A stretch of DNA of 64,000 nt from Prunella strophiata. Lineage: Eukaryota; Chordata; Aves; Passeriformes; Prunellidae. The position numbers were made by a program, and so were the translations under genes. Under the pieces are notes generated by a model, which worked only from the letters and a program-made list of their open reading frames with translations, was not told where the DNA came from and did not search any database. Where the stretch lies: contig JAZBQD010000014.1 of assembly GCA_036583965.1 (NCBI GenBank), positions 45,875,490-45,939,489 of the forward strand. The letters are read 5' to 3'. Each line of letters opens with the position of its first letter. Position 1 is the stretch's first letter. Below are positions 27,902 through 40,200 of this stretch, piece by piece.

Positions 27902-29439
27902 CTAGAAAAATTACAACTTTCTTAATTCTGAAATGGGAACACAAGTTTATCAGACCAATTTCACAACATATCCCTAAATAAATCCTCTTTAGCTTATGAA
28001 ACAAATAACACAACAGAAGCTAACAAAGCCCCATGAAACTGCCTCTCTCAATGGAAAGAGTGCCCTTTGCATTTGAGAAAAGCACAATGAAATACCTGCT
28101 TCATGTGGCAAAGGATAGGAAAAAGAAAGGAGCAACTATGCTGAGGAACTCAGCCATGACCAAGGTAATTTCTGTATAGATCTATCCTTCAGGGCTAACC
28201 CACACAGAACTCTATCTTGTGACACTCCAAAGAAGACACAGAACTCAGAGCTTGTCTTAGTAAACAGAAAAATCTGTGCTATACACTTCAAAGTTACTTT
28301 AAAAGGTTGTTATTTTCAGGAGATAGTCAATGAAAGAGCAAATTACATTTCAGTATACATTTAGAAAATAGCTGGTTTTCCATAAGGAAAATCTGACTGT
28401 GTTCTAATGATCACTTTTCAAAGTCTAGACTTGAGTTAGCCTTAGAATTAGATCTGATCCTATTGATAATTCTTCTTCCATTGTTTTTGTTATCTTAAAA
28501 CAAACAGGCAAATTTTTTTAAAAACCCAAAATATATTAGGTAGATAAAACTAACAATTTGTTAACCAAGAGTGAACACTTATCTGACTTTAATGTTCTGG
28601 GAGTCCAAATAAGAACCAGCCCACCTGCCCACCGCTACACTAAGCTGCTTTTCTGCAGCACTGATTCCAGCAGTTCTAATTCACCACAGATGGAGACAAA
28701 GGAAAGACACCCATGCCTTCAAGATTTGAGTGCTACCCCTGGGAAGGGCAGAACTTTCTCAAACACATGACAATACGTGTCCCAGGTATATGTAATTAGA
28801 CCAGACCACTCCACAAAATAGTTCTTACTGTAATGTCCAAGATCAGCCGGAAATTGCATACATTGAGTTGCTACTAGAAAATTGAACTTTCTTCCAATTG
28901 CTATCAGCCAAAATCCACTATCTAATCAAGCATTCATTTTTAAACCTAATTTTGATTTTTCATTGGCCAGCACTAACTGCCTTCTATATTTTTGCCATTC
29001 CCATTACATAGTTGCTTTATTTCACAAAAAGATACTCTGCCTGCTTTTTTTTCTGTAGCTACAGAGTACTTCCACTAGATGCCTTGGCAGCACAAGGCAT
29101 TTAAATAAGACCAAAAAACACTTTATGTTGCCATAATAAGAAAGCTCTAGAATAATGTGAAAGATGCTGATACATACACAAATACCTCAAAGGATATTTA
29201 CTATTATCCCTTTAATGTTATCCCACTTTATAAACACACCTGTAGCACTAGCCAAAATTTCCACACTGTGCTGATTAAAAAAAAAAAAAAAAAAAAAAAA
29301 GCCAGAAAACCCAACTACTGAGCGTTTTTGCAAAAGAAAGGAGCTAGAGCTATTTAGTCACACTGCATTTAACACCACTGGTTCTGATGCAAATGACTCT
29401 AAGGTACTTTCAAAAATTAAGAAAAAAATAATTTCTTAC
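27902..29439 (-). other. DOCK4 intron, 1.5 kb
   Basis: Intron between the exons at 29440-29572 and 27813-27901. It has a 24-bp A tract at 29277-29300 near its 5' end, and nothing else is recognised. Confidence 0.85.
29277..29300. repeat. Poly-A tract of 24 bp
   Basis: A pure A run after GTGCTGATT, about 140 bp inside the intron from the exon at 29440. Simple repeat. Confidence 0.9.
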
Positions 29440-29572
29440 ATGTAGACTTTTAAGACAAGGTCATCCTTTGAATCTCCTGCCAGCAAATCTGCAATACTGA
29501 GGACTGCACAGCCAAAGGGCCTTCTATATTGTACATTGCAGGCGTTTTTCTTTTCTCCAGCTCCCATTCGTC
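29440..29572 (-). CDS. DOCK4: DOCK4 coding exon, about residues 282-326
   Basis: After completing the glycine, the exon encodes RMGAGEKKNACNVQYRRPFG, then CAVLSIADLLAGDSKDDLVL and KVY, ending AT of a methionine codon. The core YRRPFGCAVLSI.D.L is conserved in DOCK-B proteins. Compared with human DOCK4 as I recall it, NACSVQ is NACNVQ and LTGETKDD is LAGDSKDD, so this loop varies more than the strands around it. The acceptor is tttggcag and the donor is GTAAGA. The methionine codon is split AT|G across the intron to the exon at 27901. Confidence 0.95.
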
Positions 29573-31451
29573 CTGCCAAACAAAACATATATTTGATGCA
29601 TAATCCATGGAACTGAGTCTCTCAAAACCAGAGAAGAGGAGACAGCAAGCAATCCAGCTCAGACAATGCCAAGTGTACTCCCATTGGGAACCTACCTGCT
29701 CCATCTTTGTACTACAATTCAGACAGCAAATGGTACAGCAAGACCACTAAGTGTGTGGTGATCTTGAAAGGTCTCAGACCAGAGGTTCTGCTCATCCTCT
29801 CATGGCCCTCACTCAACAAACACCACTTTGTAATACCCAGTCATAGAATCCTCATGACACTATCAAATTAAATTTATAGTTCAGACATGACAGAGTGTTC
29901 AACATTCACTGTCTGATAAGAATAATTTTACTCTGGCTGTTGCTACCCATCATTTATGTGAGAGGTGTGATTGAACCATTACAATTTGGTAATCAAATGC
30001 TGTTTCCTTATAGGCAACTGGAAAGCAAGGGGACAATTGATCAGTTGCAGAAAAATAAAGAAGAAGAGATGAAACACAGGGAGAAAAGATGACAAAGGGC
30101 AGAAGAAAGATTTTTGGTAAGGAAAGAAAGAAGGCAGTCAAGGAAAAGAGATTTGAAACAAAATATTTTTCCTAGCCTTTTCTATTTGATTTAAATGCAA
30201 TTTATCATTCTTCCTGCTGTGTTCCTGGCATTTGAAACTGCCCTCTTTCTATCCATTTTATTCAATTGTGCACTAGCAGTTATGTATCTTTCCCATCAAG
30301 TCTTAATTTCTGTCAAAAAAACCCTATGGATGCAGTTGCTGCAGGGCAATGTCTCCTCCAAATAACCCTATGCATCACAGCAGCTTGAAGAGTAATTGCT
30401 CATTTTCACACCACAAAGCAGATAAATGTTGTTTTAAGTTTTTAATATTTCAGTGGTTCACATATAAACTTGGCTGTGAATATATTTGAAAATTATACAA
30501 CTGGAAAAATCCTACTCTTTAATATTTTTAAAACATTTATTCTTCCAACTGTACTTACATCAGAACTGACCATATCTTTTCTAAAATCTTGCCAAAAAAA
30601 CCAAAACACTGTATTTTGATGAAATATCAAATCAGCATAAAAATGCAGCAGAAAATTATTTCTCACAGTTGTAAAATAAAGTTTACTTTGTAACAAATTC
30701 GTTTCTGAACTCAGTATAAGTTACAGAAACTATATTTCAAATCCAAAATTTCTTTCAAAAATAGGAAGAAAAGTTATATTTAGTACTGCACTGATGTAAC
30801 TACAGGCAGTTTACAAAGAAAACAATATATCTAAGAGGTCAGAAGCAGACCCAAATATTACTGTTTCACATCAGTACAGCCCAGAAGACTTCTTAAAATA
30901 AGTATGCAAACATACACTTTTCTCCTCCTCCACTGTTCTTCTAGAGGACTTGATATCTGTCTATAGCATCAGAGATTATAATTTTTATGAAATACTCTCC
31001 ATTTTTTTCCACCTCTCCCCCTTATTAAAGGAGGCAGGGAGAAGACAAAATTAATCTGAACAATATCAGATATACATCAGATATTATATACAAATGAGGT
31101 ACAGTAAATGGCCAGAAGCTTTTCTATGTTCAATGCCTGAAATTACACTTTAGAATAAGAATGGACTCCCCTAAGACAACTCCATCTTAACACAGTTCAT
31201 CTTTGACACTTTCATTTTGTTTTGTGGTTGTAACAAAGTATACTGCATCTAAACTCAGTTAGCAGTATACTTGATAAATAGCAAGAAACAATGCTGAGAA
31301 ATTCAAGAAAATTCTCCAACAAAAACCAGGCATTTTCTTTTCCAAAACTTTGTTCAAAAATCTAGCTATTATAACAAATCCAAAAGGTAGCCCCAAGCAT
31401 TTTTTTAATTATTTACTGCCATGTGTCTAACAAATAAAACATTATACCTAC
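29573..31451 (-). other. DOCK4 intron, 1.9 kb
   Basis: AT-rich intron between the exons at 31452-31512 and 29440-29572. No repeat or gene was recognised. The pyrimidine tract before the acceptor is clear on the minus strand. Confidence 0.85.
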
Positions 31452-31512
31452 CTATTCGGATAATGTGCACAGTGATATAGATGTCCTTCCTGAGTTCACT
31501 GCTACCCAAATC
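31452..31512 (-). CDS. DOCK4: DOCK4 coding exon, about residues 262-282
   Basis: A short 61-bp exon encodes DLGSSELRKDIYITVHIIRI plus the first base of a glycine codon. It matches human DOCK4 exactly as I recall it. The motif DLG..ELRKDIYI..HIIRIG.M is a beta-strand pair of the C2-like region, and DOCK3 has SSKDMKRDLYIVAHVIRIGRM at this place. The acceptor is gtgcag and the donor is GTAGGT. With the exon at 32170-32251 it forms the tightest exon pair in the window. Confidence 0.95.
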
Positions 31513-32169
31513 CTGCACAAGATCAGAACCTCATTATTTATGTCCCCTGATTAAAATGCAACATTTAAAGATACCTGTACACACTTCTTTCACTGCCAGT
31601 GAGTTCATTTATACAGCATTAACAAATCACTTCAACACTTGAAATTGGCAGCCATGCACTCAAAATGAATGTCCTAAAATATCCTGGTTAGAATTTGCTG
31701 TAATGGAGCAAAATCAGTGGGAGGGCACAAGAGACTTGCTGTGTGCCTTGAACAGCAGTAATGCATTTGTGCAATTCCAAATATTCTGGAAGTGCAGAGA
31801 GTGCTGCACAAACAATTGTTTGCATGTAAAAAGCACAAGGAGGAAACATAACTGGTCTTTGTTGCAGAGAGAATGACTGGTACATATGCCTACATGGAAG
31901 TTCATTGAGTGTCCACATAGTGCCACAAAACATTGTCATGGTTTGACACTGGCACAATGCCAGTGCACCCCTGAAAGTATATTTCCCTCAAAGGAGGGGG
32001 TTCACCCATACCCTTCAGCCCCTCAAACCAGCCTTTTGAGTTGATGGTCACAGCAATGTACAAGCTTAGGGAGCAGCTCTGAGTCAACCCTACAATAACA
32101 ATTTTATCCAACTTCTATTCTCAACATCCAGCACAAAAAAAAAAAAGATTGCGATTAGGAAAAACTCAC
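31513..32169 (-). other. DOCK4 intron, 657 bp
   Basis: The shortest intron in the window, between the exons at 32170-32251 and 31452-31512. Almost a third of it (31934 to about 32135) is a divergent LTR fragment next to the splice donor. Confidence 0.85.
31934..32135 (-). mobile_element. Divergent LTR related to the 50.5-kb element
   Basis: The first about 60 bp (TGTCATGGTTTGACACTGGC and onward, including the 8-bp-arm hairpin) align with the end of the LTRs at 50485 and 52843, with a few substitutions. After about 31995 the sequence differs: an AGGAGGGGGTTCACCC segment replaces the related part. It may be a short solo LTR of a related subfamily, ending near CATCCAGCA, or a 5'-truncated piece. 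The orientation is set by homology to the terminus that is the 3' end of the minus-oriented LTR. It ends about 35 bp from a DOCK4 splice donor. Confidence 0.7.
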
Positions 32170-32251
32170 CACAAAGAGAGAACAGTGTCTTTCAGGCTTT
32201 TCTGGACATTTTGGCAAACCATTTCTATTCAGTCTTAAAAAAAATCTTTCA
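32170..32251 (-). CDS. DOCK4: DOCK4 coding exon, about residues 234-261
   Basis: The first base completes the serine codon from the previous exon, and 27 codons follow: ERFFLRLNRNGLPKCPEKPE then RHCSLFV. The pattern [SE]ERF.[LV]RLN[RK]NG.P..P.K.ER.C.LF.DL is shared by the DOCK-B proteins DOCK3 and DOCK4. Human DOCK4 has KAPDKPERH here by memory, so A to C and D to E are lineage differences. The acceptor is cttacag and the donor is GTGAGT at 32169-32164. A divergent LTR fragment begins only about 35 bp past this donor, in the short 657-bp intron that follows. Confidence 0.95.
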
Positions 32252-33423
32252 CTGTAAGAAAACAAATATGACAGATATGTTAAACAACACTACAGCAAAA
32301 GTAGATCTCATTTTGATCTTATTTCCAGATGCAACCTTTCTCAAGATAGAAACAAATGAAATTATTTCTTTCAGAAAGTCTCAGATGTATGAATGAGAAA
32401 AAAAAGGGAGACACTAGTGAAGGCTGGTGATTAACTTAATCACCTAAGAAAATTACTAAAAACTCAATACAAAATAGAAGAATGATTGTCATTTGGAAGA
32501 ATGATATTGTGCATCCTAGTACACAGAGAAACACAAGCAATAAAATCCATTTATCCTAGAACTAACATTAGATGTGTAGTAAGTTGGTATTGATTCTTGC
32601 TAAACAAATGTCAACACTGCCATGTTTGTATTCAACCAATATTCTTTTTCAGATGTAGGATGATGATTGTAGGAGACATTTTTCTTACACAATTCCGTTA
32701 AAGCCTCTTACTACAGTGCACTGATTTTAGCGGTTTTGTAAGAGTCTTGAAAGTTCCAGCAGGGCAAATTTCATTTTTAAAATCCTGTTTTGCAATCTAC
32801 TGTGGGGGTGTTAAATGCTGCAGCTGCTACAAGAATTAACAGTGCTAATAGGGAGATGCAGAAAATTTTTATTTCCAAATAGAAGGGGGCACAAGACCAC
32901 AGTGAAAGAGAAATTATTTTCTTAAATATTTCCATTAGATAGTAGGATTTATGGATAAACTCTATGCAAACCTAGGCAATTCTTGCATGGCAATATTATG
33001 ATAAAGCCAACCTTCCATGCTTTGGATAATTTGCTCTAAGACAGAGCCTCATAAGAAATGTAACAATCATATTTCTGTAGTGAGAGGTGTGGAAGATGGG
33101 AAAGGCAAGTGTTACAGACATTTCCCTTCACCCTTTCACCCCCAGTCCAGCCGGCCAGACACATGAGTCTGAATGTCCTGTAATGCTCAAATAAGACATA
33201 AAATTTCATAAGTACACCTAATTTTTTTTTTCCTCAGCTGTATCCACATCTTCTTCTTATTCCAGAAGCTAAACATGGTTTACCACTACTCTATATCAAG
33301 CATAGCTTTTCAAAATGCAGCTGGAAAATCACTAGGAATATGTTGGATAAGATCCATCTCAATAAAGACTAATTAAATCTTTATTGCACCAGCATTTGCC
33401 TTGTAGAAAATCTGCATTGATCA

Positions 33424-33755
33424 CTCATAGAATCAGTCATTCACATTAAAAGGGACCTCAAAGGGCCTCTACATTCCAAACTCCTGCTCAAAGTGGGGTC
33501 AGCTATCAGGTCACATTAGCTTGCTCAGAGCTTTAGCCAGTTGGGTCATGAAAACCTTCAGCTATGGAAATCACAAATGCTTTCTGAAAAACCCATTCCA
33601 GTGTCTGACTGTCCTCAACTTTTTCTTTACATCCAGATGCACACCTTGCTTCAGTCTGTATCCCTTATCTCTCACTGTCCCAACACTGATGTTATTGATC
33701 TTCTTAGGTAAATGGGGACAAACTTTTTACAGGGGACTGTTGCCATAGGACAAGG
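33424..33755 (-). mobile_element. CR1 LINE 3' fragment, minus orientation
   Basis: In plus reading it starts TCATAGAATCAGTCATTCAC (reverse complement of the CR1 terminus), continues AAAGGGACCTCAAAGGGCC and CCATTCCAGTGTCTGACTG, and ends near the CR1 CACTGTCCCAACAC segment. The element is thus on the minus strand and is an old, diverged copy. Confidence 0.85.
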
Positions 33756-33764
33756 GATAATGAC

Positions 33765-34065
33765 TATAAACTAAAAGAGGATTGATTCAGACTAGAAATA
33801 AGAAATAATTTTTTTACAATGGCAGTGGTAAAACACTGGAACAGGTTTTCCAGTGAGGTAATAGAAGCTCCACCATGGAAAATATTCAGTCAGGTTGGAC
33901 AGGGTTCTGACCAGCAAGACTCCAAGACTCCATGACCTTGGAGGACTTTTCCAACCTCAATGGTTCTGTGATGATGTCTCAGCTCCTTGCAGAGGGGCTG
34001 AATTAGATGACCTTTAAAGGTCCCTTCTGACCCAAAACATTCTACACATCTGTGATTATTCTGTA
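33765..34065 (+). mobile_element. CR1 LINE 3' fragment, plus orientation
   Basis: The plus strand reads AAACACTGGAACAGGTTTTC, AATATTCAGTCAGGTTGGAC, TTTTCCAACCTCAATGGTTC, and then a second tail-like stretch TTAGATGACCTTTAAAGGTC and ATTCTACACATCTGTGATT. The repeated tail suggests two joined or internally duplicated 3' ends. Confidence 0.8.
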
Positions 34066-34069
34066 ATTT

Positions 34070-34345
34070 AGCTCCCCTCAAAACTACTTCTTCTCCAGTC
34101 TGAACAAGCTCCACTGCCTCAACCTGACCTCCCAGTGCAGGAGCTCCTGCCCCACAAACAACCTGAGGCCTTTGGCTGAATTCACTTCTGCTCATTAATA
34201 TTGGACTTGTACTGAAGGACCCAAAACTTGCATGGTCTGACCAGTGCTGAGCAGAGGATGATCACTGCCCATAAGCAGCTGGCTGCATTCTTCTTGACAC
34301 AACCCAAGATGCTGTAGCACTCAAGTGCACAATTCTTGACAGCTG
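34070..34345 (-). mobile_element. CR1 LINE fragment, minus orientation
   Basis: In plus reading CTTCTCCAGTCTGAACAAGC, GGACCCAAAACTTGCATGG, GACCAGTGCTGAGCAGAGG and CACAACCCAAGATGCTGTAG follow the reverse complement of the CR1 region just upstream of its 3' untranslated end. It could be the continuation of the minus-oriented copy at 33424-33755, split by the plus-oriented copy between them. Confidence 0.8.
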
Positions 34346-37300
34346 TTTCTGGGAAACACTTAATGTTTTTAAGAGCCAGCTATCCAGCATGAAAAAGTAA
34401 ATATTTAAGACTTTCTTAATGAGATTCTTAGAAAACATTTAAGCAATCTTCAGCTGTACAGTTTTTTAACAGACACCATAAAAGGCAGAACCTAAGTAAC
34501 AGTAGAGTGGAGCTCACACCGTCAAAGTACATGAAAATGTTATTTCTTCAGAAAAATGCTATTTTTCTCATTCACCTTTTATGATATAGCAAGTTTCTGC
34601 AGCTTAGGACTCCATGAGAACAATAAAGTTTAAGTTTTAAAGACTGTTTATGTAAGTGTATTTTTATAGAGAAACAAGTTGGCATTTTGCTGTTGATTTG
34701 CTGGTTTCAAAATAATTTTGCCTTTTAATTTAGAATTTAGCTAACTTGATTGTATTGGAAAATACAGTAAAAAAAAAAAGTTCAGAGCTTTGTTTATAGG
34801 TCTCACACAAAATTACTGTACATTGAACAAGAATTATTAACTATATTGCCAAAGTAGCTAAAGTTTTAGGATCCAATTATGTGTGGCACCACTCCAAACT
34901 GGATACAAATGAAAAAGTCTGTTCCAGCAGTAACAGAGCTTCTCTGCACTTGGTACATGTCAATAAAAAATTGACCAGTAAAGGTGATTCTGAATTTCAC
35001 CACTTTATCTTCAGTCTATATAACAATTTGAAGGTAATACATACATACATACACATCACATCTCACTATGCTTTTGTCTTTAAAACAAATGCTAGATATG
35101 TTGGTTCAAAGAAAAATACAATTCATAAGCTATCTTCATAGTTTACCTGTTAACTGGGAAATATATTTAATTGGGAGTGTATTCTGTATGTAATTAAGTT
35201 TGCATTCCACACAAACAAAGGCACATCTTTTGAAAGCTTAAAATTCACTATCCACTACAATATGAAATTTTCAAGTCTGCTTATACTCACAGATCATGAG
35301 ATTATGATTCACAACATAACTAAAAGCCAAAGACTTCTGTGATGCCACAAAGAAATATACTGATTGCAAGAGATATGCAATGGCTATGCAGATCTACTTT
35401 CCTCATTTGCATTTGAAATTTTCTTTCACTGAAGCAGAGGGCTCAGTGGCAATGAAAAAAGCAAACCAAAAACAACAACAACAAAAAAATCTTAATCCTC
35501 ACTTGGTGTTTATGATAGCTTTTTTTTTTTTTTTTCCCACTAGAAACATATGACAGTACCAGTTACACCTCAGATTAAAATGGTTATTTTTGAACATTTC
35601 CAGGGAGCAAATGCAAGCAGTTAGGCTTGTGAGATTACAAGACAAAAATGGCAATGTTATATTTACATACATAGAGCATGGGCATTTATATGCCATTTCG
35701 AAGGGTTTATGTAGACACCAACAGGTTGGAAAAAGTGCTAAGGAAAGTAAACAGCCTTCATAAAACAAAATAAAACAGATTTCCAAGATCTGAGATCTTG
35801 GCTTCAAACAGCAGTAAAAATCTCAGAGGGTTAAAACTAGAGCTAGTATCTTACTGCACAGTAGTTTTCTCAGCAGTCAGCTACACATACATAGATACAG
35901 CAAATATGCACAGCAGTACCACAAAACAGAAATACCTCTTCTTTGTATTAAAACAACTTGATTTCAGTTTAGACTGCAATGAACTTTTCAAGAGCACCAA
36001 TCTCGCCACTTAAACATGTCATACACATTGAAACTCAGCTGTCTTCCCACTGAAAATAAGGAAATAACTAATGCTGGAGAGATTAATTTAAGAAGGTCAA
36101 CAAGGGATTTTTGTACTGTAACTTCTCATGTATTAGCAGAGTAACAACATGTTCCAAATCTGCAGGCTTAACAGATGCATTTTAAAGGAACAAGCTGAAA
36201 ACTGTTCTATTTTCATATGTGACCCCTATTTCCTTAGTATTAGCAGGAAAATATTACCAGTCACATGGTACCAGTCTAGACAGATTGCTTGCTCTATGAT
36301 TTATAAACACACATATCAAAAAAAAAAAAAAAAAATCTGGCCAGATTTATACCACATGGCATATTCTTGTGGCAAAACTATGACATCAAATAGTCATAGT
36401 TCTCAGTACAGCTCCATTTTCAGACATCTGTATAAATACTCTCTACTTGAAAATAGGTTACAGTGATTTCCAAAGTAAATAATGAGGAGCAATAAGAGAA
36501 TTCTGCCACATAATTCACCACCTCAAGTTCATTACATTCCTAGAACACTGTCAATGGATGTTCAGTAGGAACTTGAATCTGAATTGACTTCATTTACAGC
36601 TAAAGGCTTCAGTGGTTTCATAAAACCCAGATCAGACACAAAATGTTACCCTCACATTTAGTGGTGAAATACAGAGGAATGTTGTACAACATATCATGAG
36701 TTACTGAAAGATCATAAAGCCTTCAAGTATATCCTTAACCAAAGAATGACTGAATGATAAATGTGCCAGCATGACTTAGCAGTACCAGCTGATTCACAGT
36801 AAGTCAGTCCTGTATTGCATCTGTTAAGTACTTAAAAAAACATTCCCAAATTTCTAACTGTAAAATACAAGGCAATAAGCAAAGGGGGACAGAAAAGGAA
36901 GAATGAGTACTATAAAAGTGTCAGCCAATTTCAGATAAAGTTCAAAGCAAAAACATTAACAAAAAAACCCAAAACAATCTTATTATGGTACATCCAAACT
37001 TATCTTTCTGTCCCCTACCCATACTGACAATGTGAGGGAAGAAGAAGAAGAAGAAAGCATTCAAAGAATGTTCACAGATTTATGCAGTGGAGCTCAATTT
37101 CCCTTGGCTAGCTGTACAATTAACAAGGAAAAAAGAAAGCGGAAAAGGGGATTGAAGGAAAAGCAAAATAGATTTACATAGTTAAATCAAGCTCCTGCTC
37201 TCATCCTCTTTTACCTCTTTATTACCTGAAGACAGCCTGAGAAATTAATTTTTATTATAGATTTTATGAACATAACCTATATTATTTTAATAATATAAAC

Positions 37301-37893
37301 CTGTATTTTAAATGAAAGATGACATCATACATTTCTGAAAAGAGCTAGAAAGCAGTAACTTTAAATTACTTTTCATGACATACCAGGAGCCAGAGGAAGA
37401 TGACAGTTTAAAAACAGAATACTGTTTTTAGGAATCTATCAGCATATATTTACAACTAAAATATATATATATACCAGAAGCTGAAGCCTTCACTGATCTT
37501 AGTCTGCCATCAGGGATAAACATTTTGCATCACAGCATTACCAGTAGACAGACCTACAGATCCTTTAAGCTGAATTACAGTCTTGATTATTATCCTAGTC
37601 AATGACTGAGCTAACAGCATGGATACAAGCAGATTTGCAGTATCTTTCCCCAAAGATGGAAATTAAACCTGAAGGGAGCAGGAGAAATTGGTAAAGTGAA
37701 GGGAAACAACAGCATCTAAGAAAATTCCCCTTTCTCCAACACCCCGTGGCTTCCTATGTATTCAACACCATGTGGAGGTTTACAAGGAGCAAGTCTGTAT
37801 TTTGTGTCAATCCTAACATGCCTTTTGCTGGTAGCCAGTGTGAACCAGTGTGACTAGCAATATGTTCCTCATGAGATGATCGGTAAACCAACT

Positions 37894-37917
37894 ATACACA
37901 CACACACACACACACAC

Positions 37918-37954
<37 letters not shown>
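37894..37954. repeat. Compound (CA)n-(TA)n microsatellite
   Basis: About 12 CA units pass into a (TA) run of about 14 units, ending TACACCATATACACCAC. It is likely length-polymorphic. Confidence 0.95.
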
Positions 37955-37955
<1 letters not shown>

Positions 37956-38870
37956 CATATACACCACTGGTGTTCAATACATCTCAGTTACCTAAATCTG
38001 GCACATACACGTCATGGCTAGGTTCACATACTCCTACTCCAACACTGCATGTATTTCTGAATGTAGCTAATTGTTTCACCACATGATAGGTGACCTCTTC
38101 CAGTGTTTTCATCATCACATTTAAAAACAGTTATTTCTCCTGCCAGTTTTCAATTTTTGCAACAGAATCAGTAAGAGGGTTATTTGTTAATGCATATGAG
38201 CAGTGTAATTGATACCACAGGTTCCTCTTGGGTTGGTTTGTCTACTTTAAAAATGTGTCTATCTATACAAGCTCAGATCAAAAATCTATATAAGCTAGCG
38301 CCCTCAGTCCAACTACAGCAAGTAGAAGATATTTGAGAAAGAATCTTTAAACAGTGGATAAGAGGGTGGATTTGTTTCACTGAACTATGACTCTTCATGA
38401 GAGGAACTGAGCTACATCATGAAATACAACTAATTTTAACACACCCTCACTCCTGGGAGGGCTTATGAAAGGTATAATTAAATGAGGCTCTGTCTACCCA
38501 AAAAATACAAACCCAAACCTACTCAGAAGCATTTTTTTTGCTAGAATACACTTGTGGCATTTTTTTTAGGAACTCATATCTACCTCATTTTACTTATTCA
38601 CAGATGCAATTTATTGTAAAATCACATGCAGCAGCTCCCATACACAGGATTAATAGGAGAGTCTAGGCCATCAGGCCGAAGAAACACACTTGCTGAAACA
38701 CCAGCTCCTCAAAACATACTTGTACTAAACTTGAATGAAAATGTTAATTCTCTTGCAATTCAAGAATGGCCAGTATTTAAAGAGCAATTTAATCAAAACA
38801 TGTCCCATTAATTGTACAAAAAATTGTACAGCACTGCAAAAAGTCAGATGAAATGAATAATTCATAGAAG

Positions 38871-39439
38871 TGCTTGGGGTTTAACCCCAGCCAGTAGCTC
38901 AGTCACCAGCTCACTTCCCCACAGTGGGGTGGGGGAGAGAATCAGAAGGGTAAAAGTCACAAAACTTGTGGGTTAACGTAAAGGCAGCCTAACACATAAA
39001 GTAGGAGCCACACGCACAAGCAAAGCAAGGAATTCAATCACCCCTTCCCATGGGCAGGCAGGTGTCCAGCCACTTCCCAGAAAAACAGGGCTCCACTGAC
39101 AGGTAATGGTGAGTGAGGAAGACAAATGCCATTATTCCACTGCCTTTCCTTCTTTTTTTCCCTCAGCTTTCTATGCTGAGCATGATGTCTTATGGTGTGA
39201 GATATCCATCCCTGTGTTGGGGTCAGCTGGGCTCAGCTGTCCTGGCTGTATCCCTTTCCAACTCCTTGGGCACCCCCAGCCTCCTCACTGGCAGGGTGAG
39301 GAGCAGAAAAGGACTTAAATTGTATAAATTCTGCTCAGAATAGCAAACCATCCCTGTGCCACCAGCACTGTCCTTAGAACCAATCTGAATACCAGCTACT
39401 GTAAAGAAAATGAACATTACTTCAGGCAAAACCAGCACA
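38871..39439 (-). mobile_element. Avian ERV solo LTR, minus orientation
   Basis: The plus strand reads GGGGTTTAACCCCAGCCAGT, GTGGGGTGGGGGAGAGAATC, AGCTTTCTATGCTGAGCATG, GGGTCAGCTGTCC-like and a terminal AAAACCAGCACA. This is the reverse complement of a common bird ERV LTR that starts TGTGCTGGTTTTG and ends in a GGGTTAAACC motif. No internal retroviral sequence is adjacent, so it is a solo LTR. Short open frames across it (39106-39343) are incidental. Confidence 0.8.
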
Positions 39440-39506
39440 AAACAGAAGTATTACTGAAACTATTAGAACCTCTTACAAACCAGGATGAAGCATTTTGATC
39501 CCCTGG

Positions 39507-39875
39507 TGTTGTGGGTAACCCAAAATATTATTGCATTCCTGTGGTGGGCAGATTCTTGGAAAGCTTCAGATGCCATTTTCCCTTTGTGTCCCTATGCGGT
39601 CAGTGGTGGGGGCCACCATCTCAGGAGGGGGTGCTACCATCCAGTTTGGGTGTCTCTTTGTTCCTCCTTTGATCCTGAGATGTAGCAATTTTGTACCTAG
39701 TAATTATTTACTATTATTTTTTCGCCTGTTGCTGTTCCACTTGTTAGTAAACAGTTCTTTTTGCAATAATACTTACTTACTTTTCTTCCTTGTTGGTGGA
39801 AGGGGACTGGTTAAAACCAAGGGGAGGTAACTCATTTTAGAATGCACACCTCTTTAAATTGTCTTAAACCAAGAT
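39507..39875 (+). mobile_element. Probable second LTR fragment
   Basis: It starts TGTTGTGGGTAACCC, contains TTTGTTCCTCCTTTGATCC and a T-rich stretch with TAGTAAACAG, and ends with GGACTGGTTAAAACCAAGGG, GGAGGTAACTCATTTTAG and TTAAACCAAGATA. This resembles the 3' end of avian ERVL-type LTRs, but the match is from general appearance. It lies 67 bp after the LTR ending at 39439. Confidence 0.45.
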
Positions 39876-40104
39876 ACCCAGCAATCAAGGTTAATCTTAA
39901 TCTGTAGAAAATATCTTCTTACAGAAACTACCATAAAGACAAAACATTTGGCAGGAGGATACAGTAGTGTCAAACATTCCTTTCATAAATCTTCTTCCCA
40001 CTAGATGAATCCTAACTGCTGATATTATTGTTGATGAATATGTAAAACTGAGCTATGAGTAGAATTAGTCAATTGTGAGGGAGAAATAGAATATATATTT
40101 GCTA

Positions 40105-40200
40105 CTGTCATTGGTATCCCTGCCCACGGCAGGGAGGATGGAACTAGATGATCTTTTTGGTACCCTTCCAATCAAATCCATTCCACAACTGTATGGTATC
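40105..40200 (+). mobile_element. CR1 LINE 3' terminal fragment
   Basis: ATCCCTGCCCACGGCAGGGA, GGAACTAGATGATCTTTTTG and ACCCTTCCAATCAAATCCAT form the last about 90 bp of CR1. It is severely 5'-truncated. Confidence 0.85.

Noticed and set aside
39106..39438. Three overlapping frames of 70-76 residues
   Set aside because: They lie in the minus-oriented solo LTR and are incidental.
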